This document shows, piece after piece, positions 17,380-25,696 of a DNA stretch of 40,741 nucleotides. Where the stretch lies: NCBI RefSeq assembly GCF_007829525.1, contig NZ_VLJP01000003.1:58989-99729 (forward strand), given 5' to 3'. The stretch is from Mesorhizobium sp. J18. Its GTDB lineage: Bacteria > Pseudomonadota > Alphaproteobacteria > Rhizobiales > Rhizobiaceae. How positions within the stretch are numbered: the first letter of the stretch is position 1; the number at the start of each line of letters is the position of its first letter. The position numbers were made by a program, and so were the translations under genes. The notes beneath the pieces were generated by a model that searched no databases, was not told the origin of the DNA, and saw nothing but the letters and a program-made list of their open reading frames with translations.

Positions 17380-18330
17380 ATGTTTTCAGGTCTCGACATT
17401 CTCATTGCGGTCCTTGTCGTTCTCGTCCTGCTGCTGCTGTTCGCCGGCATCAAGACGGTGCCGCAGGGCTACAACTATACGGTCGAGCGCTTCGGCCGCT
17501 ACACGCGCACGCTTACGCCCGGCCTCAACCTGATCATCCCTTTCATCGACCGCATCGGCGCCAAGATGAACATGATGGAGCAGGTGCTGGACGTTCCGAC
17601 CCAGGAGGTCATCACGCGCGACAATGCGATCGTGGCTGTCGACGGGGTCGCCTTCTACCAGGTGCTGAGCGCGCCCCAGGCTGCCTATCAGGTCTCGGGG
17701 CTGCAGAATGCCATCCTCAACCTGACCATGACCAATATCCGCTCCGTCATGGGCTCGATGGATCTCGACGAACTGCTCTCCAACCGCGACACGATCAACG
17801 ACCGCCTGCTGCACATAGTCGATGAGGCGGCCAATCCGTGGGGCATCAAGATGACCCGCGTCGAGATCAAGGACATCAACCCGCCGGCCAATCTGGTGGA
17901 ATCCATGGCTCGCCAGATGATGGCCGAGCGCAACAAGCGCGCGCAGATACTGGAAGCCGAAGGCCTCAAACAGGCGCAGATACTGGAGGCCGAAGGCCGG
18001 CGTGAGGCTGCGTTCCGCGACGCGGAGGCCCGCGAGCGCGCGGCGGAAGCGGAGGCGCGCGCAACCCAGGTGGTCTCGGAAGCGATCGCCCAGGGCGACG
18101 TGCAGGCCGTGAACTATTTCGTGGCGCAGAAATACACCGAAGCGCTCGCCAAGATCGGGTCCTCGAACAACAACAAGGTGGTTCTCCTTCCCGTCGAGGC
18201 CTCCGCCCTCATAGGCTCGCTCGGAGGCATCGGCGCCATAGCGCGCGAGGTCTTCGGCGGCGAAGCACCCCAGGCCGTGCCCCGCCGGTCCACGGCAAGA
18301 CCGCCGGCGACAGGACCGGACCGCACCTGA
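17380..18330 (+). CDS. qmcA: SPFH/stomatin-like membrane protein QmcA
   Basis: The 316-residue protein has one N-terminal membrane helix ([17 protein letters not shown], residues 5-22), an SPFH (Band 7) domain ([15 protein letters not shown] ... [14 protein letters not shown]), and an Ala/Glu-rich coiled coil (about 190-245) with the near-repeat AQILEAEG twice. It is thought to form oligomeric ring or cage assemblies that organise membrane proteases. The ATG at 17380 follows GGGAGAGG at 3-4 bp; an in-frame TTG 15 bases upstream is less likely. It is directly followed by nfeD after 22 bp, the common stomatin-NfeD operon pair. Confidence 0.92.
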   Translation: MFSGLDILIAVLVVLVLLLLFAGIKTVPQGYNYTVERFGRYTRTLTPGLNLIIPFIDRIGAKMNMMEQVLDVPTQEVITRDNAIVAVDGVAFYQVLSAPQAAYQVSGLQNAILNLTMTNIRSVMGSMDLDELLSNRDTINDRLLHIVDEAANPWGIKMTRVEIKDINPPANLVESMARQMMAERNKRAQILEAEGLKQAQILEAEGRREAAFRDAEARERAAEAEARATQVVSEAIAQGDVQAVNYFVAQKYTEALAKIGSSNNNKVVLLPVEASALIGSLGGIGAIAREVFGGEAPQAVPRRSTARPPATGPDRT

Positions 18331-18352
18331 CGGCAGTCAGAGGAAATCAATC

Positions 18353-18814
18353 ATGCTCCTGGAGCTCGTCTTCGATCTGGGTCCGTGGAACTGGATGCTC
18401 CTCGGCCTCATCCTCCTGATTCTCGAGATCCTCGTCCCGGGCGTCTTCCTGCTGTGGATCGGCATCGCCGCTATCCTCACCGGCGGTCTCTCCCTGCAGC
18501 TTTGGGACCTGGGATTCTGGACCTGGCAGGTGCAGGTCCTGATGTTCCTCCTGCTGTCGCTGGTCTCGGTTTTCGCGGGCAAGCGCCTGCTGGCCCGTCC
18601 TGCGTCCGGAGAGACAGATCAGCCCTTTCTCAACCAGCGCGCCGAACAGCTTATCGGCCGCACCGCCACCCTGGAAGAAGCGATTGTAGAAGGCTATGGC
18701 CGCATTCGCCTCGGCGATACGCTCTGGCGCATCAGCGGGCCAGATCTTCCGGCCGGCGCGCGGGTGCGCGTCACCGCAGCCAGGGACGGAACGCTGCAAG
18801 TGGAGCCGATTTAG
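18353..18814 (+). CDS. nfeD: NfeD family membrane protein
   Basis: The 153-residue short-type NfeD has three to four membrane helices between residues 10 and 80 (WMLLGLILLILEILVPG, LLWIGIAAILTGGLS, VQVLMFLLLSLVSVF) and a C-terminal OB-fold domain (LIGRTATLEEAIVEGYGRIRLGDTLWR, residues about 100-150). NfeD partners with stomatin-like proteins, here QmcA, in membrane microdomains. AGAGGAA lies 7 bp before the ATG. The gene ends 10 bp before a 150-bp imperfect palindrome. Confidence 0.92.
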   Translation: MLLELVFDLGPWNWMLLGLILLILEILVPGVFLLWIGIAAILTGGLSLQLWDLGFWTWQVQVLMFLLLSLVSVFAGKRLLARPASGETDQPFLNQRAEQLIGRTATLEEAIVEGYGRIRLGDTLWRISGPDLPAGARVRVTAARDGTLQVEPI

Positions 18815-18824
18815 AGCTTTCTGA

Positions 18825-18974
18825 CTCAGAGTCTGAATCAAAAAACGATCCGGCGAGGCCGAAGGCGGTGGTTTTCGAGCATCGGAGCGGAGCGTACATG
18901 TCGTAGGCGAGCGCCGGAGCGCAGACAGACGCCGTTTTCGCCTCGCTGGAGCGACTTTTGGTTCAGGCTCTCAG
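18825..18974. repeat. 150-bp imperfect palindromic element between nfeD and kdsD
   Basis: The ends form a long imperfect inverted repeat: the left arm starts CTCAGAGTCTGAATCAAAA (18825 onward) and the reverse complement of the right arm starts CTGAGAGCCTGAACCAAAA (from 18974), with similarity running about 36 bases to GCGAGGC. Inside lie two direct copies of a GAGC-N-YCGGAGCG unit (at about 18878 and 18910) around GTACATG. The right arm covers the kdsD stop codon. The shape is that of a REP-like or MITE-like element common in rhizobial genomes, and it may also end both convergent transcripts. No second copy was found in this window. Confidence 0.65.
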
Positions 18975-19966
18975 GCCGCACCGATGCGCAGGAGATCGTG
19001 CAGATGCACGATGCCCGCCGGCTTCCCGTCCTTGACGACCATCAAGGTGGTGATGGCGGAGGCGTTGATGATCTGCAGGGCGGTGGCCGCAAGCGTGTCG
19101 GGCGAGATCGTTTTCGGATCCTTTGTCATGACCTGATCGACGGTCATCGACAGGATGTCGCTGTCCATATGGCGGCGCAGGTCGCCGTCCGTGATGATGC
19201 CCGTCAGCCTGCCTTCGGCATCCGTTATGCCGACGCAGCCGAAGCCCTTGCGCGAAATCTCCAGAATGGCCGTGCGCATCCCTGTACCTGTGGCCACCAG
19301 CGGCATCTTCTCGCCGCTATGCATAATGTCGGCGACATGGGTCAGGTTGGCGCCGAGCTGGCCGCCGGGATGGAAAGTACGGAAATGATCGGCTGTGAAG
19401 CCGCGCGCTTCGAGAAGCGCGACGGCCAGCGTGTCACCCATAACGAGTTGCATCAGCGTCGAGGTGGTCGGCGCCAATCCATGCGGGCAGGCTTCCGGCA
19501 CCCGTGGCAAGGTCAGGACGATGCTGGACTCCCGCGCAAGGGCCGAATTCCCGCCCGAGGTGATGGCGATAAGCGGGATAGCGAAACGGCGCGCATAGGC
19601 GACAATACCCTTGAGTTCCGTTGTTTCACCGGACCACGACATGGCGAGGATCGCATCGTCGCGCGCAATCATGCCGAGGTCGCCGTGGTTTGCCTCCGCC
19701 GGATGTACGAAGAAGGCTGGCGTGCCCGTGGAAGCAAGGGTCGCCGCGATCTTGGAGCCGATATGGCCGCTTTTGCCCACTCCCGTCACGATCACTCTGC
19801 CGGTGATCCGGGACAGGAGCTCGACTGTCTGCACAAACGGTTCCGAAAGGCCGTTTTCGAGCGCGACCGCCAAAGCGGCCACGCCCGCCTTTTCGGTGGC
19901 GATCGTCCTCGCGGCCGACGCGATCATTGCCTTCCTGTCCGGGAGGGCTTTCAGTTTCGCATGCAT
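18971..19966 (-). CDS. kdsD: Arabinose-5-phosphate isomerase KdsD (KpsF/GutQ family)
   Basis: KdsD converts ribulose-5-phosphate to arabinose-5-phosphate, the first step to Kdo for lipopolysaccharide. The 331-residue protein has an N-terminal SIS sugar isomerase domain (RVIVTGVGKSGHIGSKIAATLASTG, EANHGDLGMI, MSWSGETTEL) and two C-terminal CBS domains (DIMHSGEKMPLV ... DGDLRRHM; VDQVMTKDPKTI ... VHLHDLLR). Length fits. No strong ribosome site precedes ATG 19966, so the start is the least sure point. galU lies upstream in the same direction with a 148-bp gap. The catalytic histidine in EANHGD is kept. Confidence 0.9.
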   Translation of the reverse strand: MHAKLKALPDRKAMIASAARTIATEKAGVAALAVALENGLSEPFVQTVELLSRITGRVIVTGVGKSGHIGSKIAATLASTGTPAFFVHPAEANHGDLGMIARDDAILAMSWSGETTELKGIVAYARRFAIPLIAITSGGNSALARESSIVLTLPRVPEACPHGLAPTTSTLMQLVMGDTLAVALLEARGFTADHFRTFHPGGQLGANLTHVADIMHSGEKMPLVATGTGMRTAILEISRKGFGCVGITDAEGRLTGIITDGDLRRHMDSDILSMTVDQVMTKDPKTISPDTLAATALQIINASAITTLMVVKDGKPAGIVHLHDLLRIGAA

Positions 19967-20066
19967 TGGGTGTCTACTCGTGCTCTCGGATCACGGCTCG
20001 CAAATGCAACCGGAGTGGTGATATCGCCCTACCGCTTTCATCGGCGCCTGTCCAATATTGTTTCGC

Positions 20067-20091
20067 CAGCCGCTTCCTTCACTGGCGGCTG
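20067..20091 (-). terminator. Hairpin after galU
   Basis: CAGCCGC and GCGGCTG form a perfect 7-bp stem with an 11-nt loop, 24 bp past the galU stop in galU's direction. No U-run follows, so it is a terminator or RNA-stabilising hairpin of uncertain strength. Confidence 0.35.
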
Positions 20092-20114
20092 CGACACTGG
20101 CCTCGTGCCGAAAG

Positions 20115-20999
20115 CTATTCGGCCGCGATCTCCCGCATGAAATCCGTCACATGCTTCTTCATATCCGGCCGCGCCAGCGCAAAGGCCAGATTGGCTTCGA
20201 CGAAACCTTCCGGCGAGCCGCAATCGAAGGTCCGTCCCTTGAAATGATAGCCGTAGAAGGGCTGCTTTTCGAGCAGCCGCAGCATGCTGTCGGTCAACTG
20301 TATCTCGTTGCCGGCACCACGTTCCTGATTTTCCAGGATCGAGAAGATCTCCGGCTGCAGGATATACCGGCCGTTGATGTAGAGATTGGTCGGTGCGTCC
20401 TCCGGCTTCGGCTTTTCCACCATGCCGGTGAGTTCGAAACCGCTATGCACGTCCTTGCCTTTGACGACGATGCCGTATTTGTGCGTCTCCAAAGGATCGC
20501 ATTCCTCGACGGCAACGATGTTGTTGCCCGTTTTCTCGTACAGGTCGACCATTTGCTTCAGGCAGCCGGGTTCCGATTGCATGATCATGTCCGGCAGAAG
20601 CAGCGCGAAGGGCTCGTCTCCCACGATCTCTCGCGCGCACCAGACGGCATGGCCGAGGCCAAGTGGCTCCTGCTGCCGCGTGAAACTGGTCTGGCCCGGC
20701 GCCGGCTGCATGCCCTTCAGGCGTGACAGGACTTCGTTCTTGCCGCGCTGCTCGAGCGTATCGTAAAGCTCGAACTGGAGGTCGAAATGGTCTTCGATGA
20801 CCGCCTTGTTGCGTCCGGTCACGAATATGAAGTGCTCGATGCCCGCCTCTCGCGCCTCGTCGACCACATATTGAATGACGGGCCTGTCCACGACCGTCAG
20901 CATCTCCTTGGGCACGGCCTTGGTGGCGGGCAGGAAACGCGTTCCCAGACCGGCAACGGGAAAGACGGCCTTGCGTAATTTCTTCATGCGGTTAACCAT
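20115..20999 (-). CDS. galU: UTP-glucose-1-phosphate uridylyltransferase
   Basis: GalU makes UDP-glucose for surface polysaccharides. The 294-residue protein has the nucleotide-binding start [24 protein letters not shown], then [26 protein letters not shown] and the C-terminal FDCGSPEGF block, all diagnostic for bacterial GalU. The start is either MVNRMKK at 20999 or the inner ATG at 20987 ([10 protein letters not shown]); neither has a clear Shine-Dalgarno. It is divergent from the transglycosylase gene across about 180 bp. Confidence 0.94.
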   Translation of the reverse strand: MVNRMKKLRKAVFPVAGLGTRFLPATKAVPKEMLTVVDRPVIQYVVDEAREAGIEHFIFVTGRNKAVIEDHFDLQFELYDTLEQRGKNEVLSRLKGMQPAPGQTSFTRQQEPLGLGHAVWCAREIVGDEPFALLLPDMIMQSEPGCLKQMVDLYEKTGNNIVAVEECDPLETHKYGIVVKGKDVHSGFELTGMVEKPKPEDAPTNLYINGRYILQPEIFSILENQERGAGNEIQLTDSMLRLLEKQPFYGYHFKGRTFDCGSPEGFVEANLAFALARPDMKKHVTDFMREIAAE

Positions 21000-21181
21000 G
21001 TCATTGGATGTAAGGGACGCGTCCAGGCAAGCATTGTTCTGCTCGAAACACTCCTATCATGGAAGGCTGTTGGAAAGCAGAAGTCAACGCTCCGGCAAAA
21101 CAACCGGAAGACCCTATGGTAAACCCTTTCCTAACTGCATTCGGCGATAAGTGTCTTTCGGCATTTTCAACGGAGGTAGGA

Positions 21182-22402
21182 ATGTTCTCTCGCAGGGCCG
21201 TCAATCGCTGTCTCGCCGCCATCGCCGGAATGGCGCTGATCCTGTTTTCGGCCGCAGCGCCCGCCATGGCGGATGCAGGCTTCCAGCGCTGGGTGGCGGA
21301 ATTCCGTTCGGTTGCAGCCGCCAACGGCATTTCGGCATCGACCTATGATCGTGCTTTTCGCGGGGTAACTGCGGCCGATCCCGAAGTGCTGGAGAAGGCG
21401 CGCTATCAGCCAGAGTTCAAGTCTCCGGCCTGGCAATATTTCGACAATCGCGTAAACGAGGAAGCGGTGGCCACAGGCCGCGCCATGGCGCGCAAATGGA
21501 AACCATGGCTTGACCGGATCGAGCAGCATTATGGCGTCAGCCGCTATATCCTGCTCGGTATCTGGTCGATGGAATCCAATTACGGCGAAGCGCTCAAGAA
21601 CGACAAGGTCATGCGCAATGTCGTCCGCTCGCTCGCCACGCTGGCCTATGCCGACAGCCGCCGCGCAAAATTCGCCCGCACCCAGCTCATCTCCGCCCTC
21701 AAGATCCTTCAGCGCGGCGATATCGACGTGCATCACCTGACGGGTTCCTGGGCTGGCGCCATGGGGCATACCCAGTTCATACCCACCAGCTACGAAGCCT
21801 ATGCGGTCGATTTCGACGGCGACGGCCGCCGCGACATCTGGACTTCCGTGCCGGACGCGCTTGCGACAGCGGCAAACCTGCTGCACCGTAACGGCTGGCG
21901 CCCGGGCGAGACATGGGGTTACGAAGTCTCGCTGCCAGCCGGCCGCAAATTCCCCGCCGGTTCCATGTCGCTGTCGCACTGGGCATCCATCGGCGTGGCA
22001 CGCACGAATGGGAAAGCCTTCCCGGCACCCTCTCGCAACGCAGAACTGAAGGTTCCGGATGGCCGCGCCGGACCGGCATTCCTCATGACGAAGAATTTCT
22101 TTGTGCTGAAGCGCTACAACAATGCCGACACCTATGCGCTTGCGGTCGGCCTTCTTGCCGACCAGATTGCCGGTTATGGTGGGCTGGCAAGGGACTGGAA
22201 TCGGCCCTTCGAGCGCCTGTCCTTCAACGAGACGCAGGAGTTGCAAAAGCGGCTTCTTTCGCTCGGCTATTATGACGGCAAGATCGACGGCAAGATCGGC
22301 GAGGCGTCCCGCTCGGCAATCCGGGCATTTCAGGCGCAAGCCGGCTTGACGCAGGACGGCCATCCCAGCAAGGAAGTGCTGCAAACCTTGCGGCGGTTCT
22401 GA
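21182..22402 (+). CDS. Lytic murein transglycosylase, MltB type, with peptidoglycan-binding domain
   Basis: The enzyme cuts glycan strands to 1,6-anhydro ends in the periplasm. The 406-residue protein has a signal peptide (MFSRRAVNRCLAAIAGMALIL, cut after AMA at about 30), an SLT_2 domain (catalytic Glu131 in LGIWSMESNYGE; GAMGHTQFIPTSY; DFDGDGRRDIW) and a C-terminal PG_binding_1 domain (about 345-400, LQKRLLSLGYYDGKIDGKIGEASRSAIRAFQ). The ATG at 21182 follows GGAGG at 5-6 bp; the frame is open upstream but without coding features. It lies 25 bp before the SGNH-like gene, so the two probably share a transcript. Confidence 0.92.
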   Translation: MFSRRAVNRCLAAIAGMALILFSAAAPAMADAGFQRWVAEFRSVAAANGISASTYDRAFRGVTAADPEVLEKARYQPEFKSPAWQYFDNRVNEEAVATGRAMARKWKPWLDRIEQHYGVSRYILLGIWSMESNYGEALKNDKVMRNVVRSLATLAYADSRRAKFARTQLISALKILQRGDIDVHHLTGSWAGAMGHTQFIPTSYEAYAVDFDGDGRRDIWTSVPDALATAANLLHRNGWRPGETWGYEVSLPAGRKFPAGSMSLSHWASIGVARTNGKAFPAPSRNAELKVPDGRAGPAFLMTKNFFVLKRYNNADTYALAVGLLADQIAGYGGLARDWNRPFERLSFNETQELQKRLLSLGYYDGKIDGKIGEASRSAIRAFQAQAGLTQDGHPSKEVLQTLRRF

Positions 22403-22427
22403 CAGCACAGGCGAAAAAGGTGCATAT

Positions 22428-23648
22428 ATGGCGATGGTGTTGCGAAGGCTTGCATGCTCGGTGGTGGCCTTTGCCGTCATCGTCACTGCCGCTGTCCTGT
22501 CAACGCCGTCGCCCGTTCATTCGCAGGAACTCGTCGGGCGCTGCATCGGCCTCTTCAACTGCCTTTTCCGGCGGCCGGCCGAACGCGTCGAGCCGCAACG
22601 GGTGCGGCCCGCCGAAAGATCGCGGCCCAAGAGCAGAGCACGCAAGATCGCCCCGCGGGCGGCCGCCCCGGCCCCTCCCCCTGAACCGGTCATCGAGAAG
22701 CTGGACAATGCGCGCGTCGTTCTCGTCGTCGGCGACTTTCTTGCCAACGGTCTGGCGGAAGGCCTGACCCAGGCCTATGCGAAATCGCCCGGCGTCCGCG
22801 TCGTTGATCGCACCAACGGCTCGTCCGGTTTCGTCCGGAACGACTATTACGACTGGAACAAGGAAATCGGCTCCATTCTCGATGAGATAAAGCCGGCTGT
22901 CGTGGTGGTGATGATCGGCTCCAACGACAGGCAGCAGATCAAGATAGGCGACAAGCGCGAGGACCCGCGTTCGGAAGCCTGGTTGAATGAGTATGACAAG
23001 CGCGTCACGAACTTCGCCGAGGCGGTCCGGAAACGCGACATACCGCTCGTCTGGACGGGCCTGCCGCCCTTCAAGTCGAGCAGCATGACCTCCGACATGC
23101 TGGCCTTCAACGACATCTATAAGCAAACGGCGGAACAGGTCGGCGGCGAATTCGTCGACATCTGGGACGGCTTTGTCGATGAAAACGGGAGTTTTGTATT
23201 CACCGGGCCGGACATGAACGGCCAGCCGGTTCGGCTGCGCGGCAGCGACGGCATCAATCTCACGCGCCCTGCAAAGCGCAAGGTGGCGTTCTTCGTCGAA
23301 AAGCCGCTTGCCAAGATTCTGGGCAAGGCCGTTTTGCCGGATATAGGCAAGCTCGACATGGAGAACCTCCCCACCGTCGAGGAAACACCCATCGACCCGG
23401 CGCTGCTCGACCGTACGCCCCCCATGTCGCTCGGAGATCCTGATTTGGACGGCAGCTCCGTCCTGCTTGGCGCCACCGTGGACACCACGCGGGATGAGCC
23501 GCGGACAGCGGGCCAGAAGCTTCTGGCTGATGGCCTCGTTCCCACAGGCGCACCTGGTCGAGCCGACGATTTCTCCCTGCGGAAGCTGCCGCTCCCCAAA
23601 GCGGAAACGGCCACTGACGGCGAAACAACGACGGCGATCAGGCGTTAG
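22428..23648 (+). CDS. DUF459/SGNH-fold secreted protein lacking the catalytic Ser and His
   Basis: The 406-residue protein has an N-terminal signal or anchor (VVAFAVIVTAAVL), an Arg/Pro-rich linker (about 45-85), and an SGNH-like domain (about 90-290) of the DUF459 type. Block I reads VVGDFLANGLAEG, where esterases have GDS; block III GSNDRQ is kept; block V reads DGINLT where the catalytic DxxH is expected. Both Ser and His are thus replaced, so hydrolysis by the usual triad is unlikely. The C-terminal 110 residues are Pro/Asp-rich and disordered. AAGG lies 7 bp before the ATG. It follows the MltB-type gene by 25 bp, so a role in wall turnover or O-acetyl handling is a fair guess only. Confidence 0.82.
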   Translation: MAMVLRRLACSVVAFAVIVTAAVLSTPSPVHSQELVGRCIGLFNCLFRRPAERVEPQRVRPAERSRPKSRARKIAPRAAAPAPPPEPVIEKLDNARVVLVVGDFLANGLAEGLTQAYAKSPGVRVVDRTNGSSGFVRNDYYDWNKEIGSILDEIKPAVVVVMIGSNDRQQIKIGDKREDPRSEAWLNEYDKRVTNFAEAVRKRDIPLVWTGLPPFKSSSMTSDMLAFNDIYKQTAEQVGGEFVDIWDGFVDENGSFVFTGPDMNGQPVRLRGSDGINLTRPAKRKVAFFVEKPLAKILGKAVLPDIGKLDMENLPTVEETPIDPALLDRTPPMSLGDPDLDGSSVLLGATVDTTRDEPRTAGQKLLADGLVPTGAPGRADDFSLRKLPLPKAETATDGETTTAIRR

Positions 23649-23671
23649 GTCCGTTTGTCTTCATACTGCGC

Positions 23672-24109
23672 TCAGCCGAGTTCCTGGGCGAGTCCGATGA
23701 GAAGCCCCTCAGGCCCACGGACATAGCAGAGCCGATAAGCATCTTTATACTGGGCAACTTCGCCTACGAGTTGCGCGCCGCGTGTGCGGAGCCTTTCAAG
23801 CGTCTCGTCGATGTCATCCACGGTGAACATGGCGCGGAGATAGCCCAGGGAGTTGACCGGGGCGTTCCGGTGATCCGCGACGACAGGCGGCTTGAGGAAG
23901 CGGGAAAGCTCGAGCCGGCTGTGACCGTCCGGCGTGCGCATCATGGCAATCTCGACATGCTGATCGCCCAGTCCAGTGACACGCCCGGCCCATTCTCCTT
24001 CGATCGTGGCCCGCCCTTCGAGCTCAAGGCCGAGTTCGCGAAAGAAATCAATCGTCCCTTCGAGGTCTTCGACGACGATTCCTATGTTGTCCATCCGCTT
24101 GAGCGCCAT
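23672..24109 (-). CDS. VOC (glyoxalase/dioxygenase fold) family protein
   Basis: The 145-residue protein has two beta-alpha-beta-beta-beta units: MDNIGIVVEDLEGTIDFFRELGLEL at the start and the second unit from about 75 (GYLRAMFTVDDIDETLERLRTRGAQLVGEV ... YVRGPEGLLIGLAQELG). The closing EG-L/I-GLAQ block carries the usual metal-ligand Glu. The substrate is unknown. The start at 24109 (MALKRMDN) matches the fold and follows a GGAG; 23 further upstream codons are open without homology. It converges with the SGNH-like gene with 23 bp between. Confidence 0.88.
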   Translation of the reverse strand: MALKRMDNIGIVVEDLEGTIDFFRELGLELEGRATIEGEWAGRVTGLGDQHVEIAMMRTPDGHSRLELSRFLKPPVVADHRNAPVNSLGYLRAMFTVDDIDETLERLRTRGAQLVGEVAQYKDAYRLCYVRGPEGLLIGLAQELG

Positions 24110-24267
24110 GTCTCCAGTCTCCAAGGTGGCGTCTATTCTAACAACAGACGCTTGAGGTATTCCGACACCGGCGGCCATCCGGGTCCGATTCGCCGCTGGC
24201 TTCAGAGGCTTGGATCATGGACCGCCTCAGACCGCCACCCCGGTTTCAAAGGCACTTAGAGCCAGTG

Positions 24268-25227
24268 TCAGGTGGCCACAAGCTGATCCGTGCCGGGCAC
24301 AAAGGCATGGAAGGCAGCAAGTACCTGCTCGCGATAAAGATCGGCTTCCTGCAGCAGTTCATGTTGTGCGTAATCGACGGTCAGGACCGAACCGGCGCGC
24401 ATACGGCGCGCATAGGCTTCGATTGCTGGCGTGGACACGACGCGGTCAGCACCGGCGGCGATGAAAAGGGTCGGAATGCGGATGGCGGATATGAAATCCT
24501 GATCCCATACCCGCTCCTGGGCCCGGAAAACGCCATGTACCCAGGCAGCGGTGGGTCTTTCGATCGCCAGTTCAGGGTGTTGGCGATAGATTTCCTGGTT
24601 GCGCCTGTAACGCGAGATGTCGCTGGTCAACCTGTTGGTCTCGAAAGACGATGCCTTCTTCGCCGGGACGCGGCCCATGGGCACCGAACTGAGACCGACA
24701 TGGAAAAAAAATGAGGACAGACAACGCAGGGTTCGCACCGAAACAGGAAGATTGATGAGCTCCAACAGCGGAGCGATCAGCACCATCCTCTGGATACGGT
24801 TCACCAGATCGGGGGCGGCAAGAAGCGCAATCAGCCCCCCTGTCGAATGAGCGAGCAGGTAATAAGGCGGCCGGCAGTCCGGCAGGACGATCTGTTTGAA
24901 GAACAGGTCCAGGTCGGAAACATAGCGGTCGAAACTATCCACATGGCCGCGCATGGGATCGCGCAGCATGCGGTCTGAGCCGCCCTGTCCGCGAAGGTCA
25001 AAGGTGGCGGTGCCGAGCCCCTTGGCCGAAAGGTCTCTTATGGTCTCGAAATACTTTTCGATGCATTCGCTGCGACCGGGCAAGAGCACGACTGTGCCCT
25101 GCAGCGGGCCTTCCGCGGTTTCGAAACGGGCATAGCGAATGCGAATCCCGTCACGCATGGCGAGCATGCCGGATTGCGCATTTTCCGGGACCGGATTTCC
25201 TGCTGTCTCGAATAAAAGATCGGACAT
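24268..25227 (-). CDS. Alpha/beta hydrolase, lysophospholipase (PldB) type
   Basis: The 319-residue protein has the fold blocks GTVVLLPGRSECIEKYFETIRDL, a nucleophile elbow LLAHSTGGL (Ser in AHSTG, with Ala where Gly is usual), an acid residue in FIAAGADRVVS and the catalytic His in YAQHELLQE. The pattern DLRGQGGSDRM is typical of the Hydrolase_4/monoglyceride lipase group. It probably acts on lysophospholipids or monoacylglycerols. The start at MSDLLFETAG (25227) is preferred because homology begins there, but its ribosome site (GCGGA) is weak; the frame is open to 25326. It stands alone. Confidence 0.82.
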   Translation of the reverse strand: MSDLLFETAGNPVPENAQSGMLAMRDGIRIRYARFETAEGPLQGTVVLLPGRSECIEKYFETIRDLSAKGLGTATFDLRGQGGSDRMLRDPMRGHVDSFDRYVSDLDLFFKQIVLPDCRPPYYLLAHSTGGLIALLAAPDLVNRIQRMVLIAPLLELINLPVSVRTLRCLSSFFFHVGLSSVPMGRVPAKKASSFETNRLTSDISRYRRNQEIYRQHPELAIERPTAAWVHGVFRAQERVWDQDFISAIRIPTLFIAAGADRVVSTPAIEAYARRMRAGSVLTVDYAQHELLQEADLYREQVLAAFHAFVPGTDQLVAT

Positions 25228-25554
25228 TCCGCGACGGCAAAAGGTTTTCGTGCTGCCGCCCGTGATAGGAAGCATGAGCGATAAAAGCAAAGGAAATCCG
25301 GCCATCACTGTGGGGTCAGTACCCACTAATATGATCGAAACGGAAAGGCCGGAAGCCGCGCGAAGCTGCTTCCGGCCCTGCCGAACCGGGCGGAAGGGAC
25401 GTTACACCCGGATCGAACTGATGACGGCTCCAAGGCCGTTTCGATGACGTTGAAGGGAAGATAGCCGAGCCAAGCTGAACGTTCCCCGAAGGGGAAATTC
25501 ATCTGCCGTTCATAAAGGTGCAAATCGCGACGGCGGGAACGGGCGGCTCGCACC
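25228..25554. other. Intergenic stretch with hairpins, no gene seen
   Basis: The 327 bp between the hydrolase start and the hsp20 promoter hold a strong hairpin, GGCCGGAAGC and GCTTCCGGCC (25347-25377, 10-bp perfect stem), and a short palindrome TTCCCC-GAA-GGGGAA (25482-25496). An 85-codon minus-strand frame (25326-25583) crosses it, but it has no ribosome site or recognised similarity and covers the hsp20 promoter, so I do not call it. Confidence 0.5.
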
Positions 25555-25583
25555 CTTGAAATTACGGGGATATGGTCCCACAT
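25555..25583 (+). promoter_or_regulatory. Probable RpoH (sigma-32) promoter of hsp20
   Basis: CTTGAA (25555-25560), a 15-bp spacer and TCCCACAT (25576-25583) agree with the heat-shock promoter pattern CTTGAA-N13-17-CCCCATNT. The predicted start at about 25590 gives a leader of about 100 nt, the length of known ROSE leaders. Confidence 0.6.
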
Positions 25584-25696
25584 CCAGCCTGCGGCTGCCC
25601 GTGGTGGGGCCGCTGGCTCACAGGAGACGCCGCATGCCGGGTCTCAGGAAAGAGCCAATCGCAAAAACTTGTTGCTCAACAGGAGAACAAACCATG
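25584..25696 (+). promoter_or_regulatory. ROSE-type RNA thermometer in the hsp20 leader
   Basis: The leader ends in a hairpin that hides the Shine-Dalgarno: TTGTT (25669-25673), an unpaired G, CTC (25675-25677), loop AACAG, then GAG (25683-25685) and AACAA (25686-25690). The TTGCT with one bulged G opposite AGGAG is the hallmark of ROSE elements in rhizobial small heat-shock genes. An upstream hairpin closes as GGCTC/GAGCC (25615-25656) with an inner GAGAC/GTCTC stem, as in multi-hairpin ROSE leaders. Heating should melt the last hairpin and free the ribosome site. Basis: visible pairing plus known family rule. Confidence 0.75.

Noticed and set aside
17940..18000. Tandem AQILEAEG units in qmcA as a DNA repeat
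   Set aside because: Normal coiled-coil repetition in SPFH proteins, not a separate element.
21167..22486. 439-codon minus-strand open frame opposite the MltB-type gene
   Set aside because: Antisense shadow with odd composition; the plus strand has a full transglycosylase with catalytic motifs.
25326..25583. 85-codon minus-strand frame before hsp20
   Set aside because: Covers the heat-shock promoter, lacks a ribosome site, and is not recognised.
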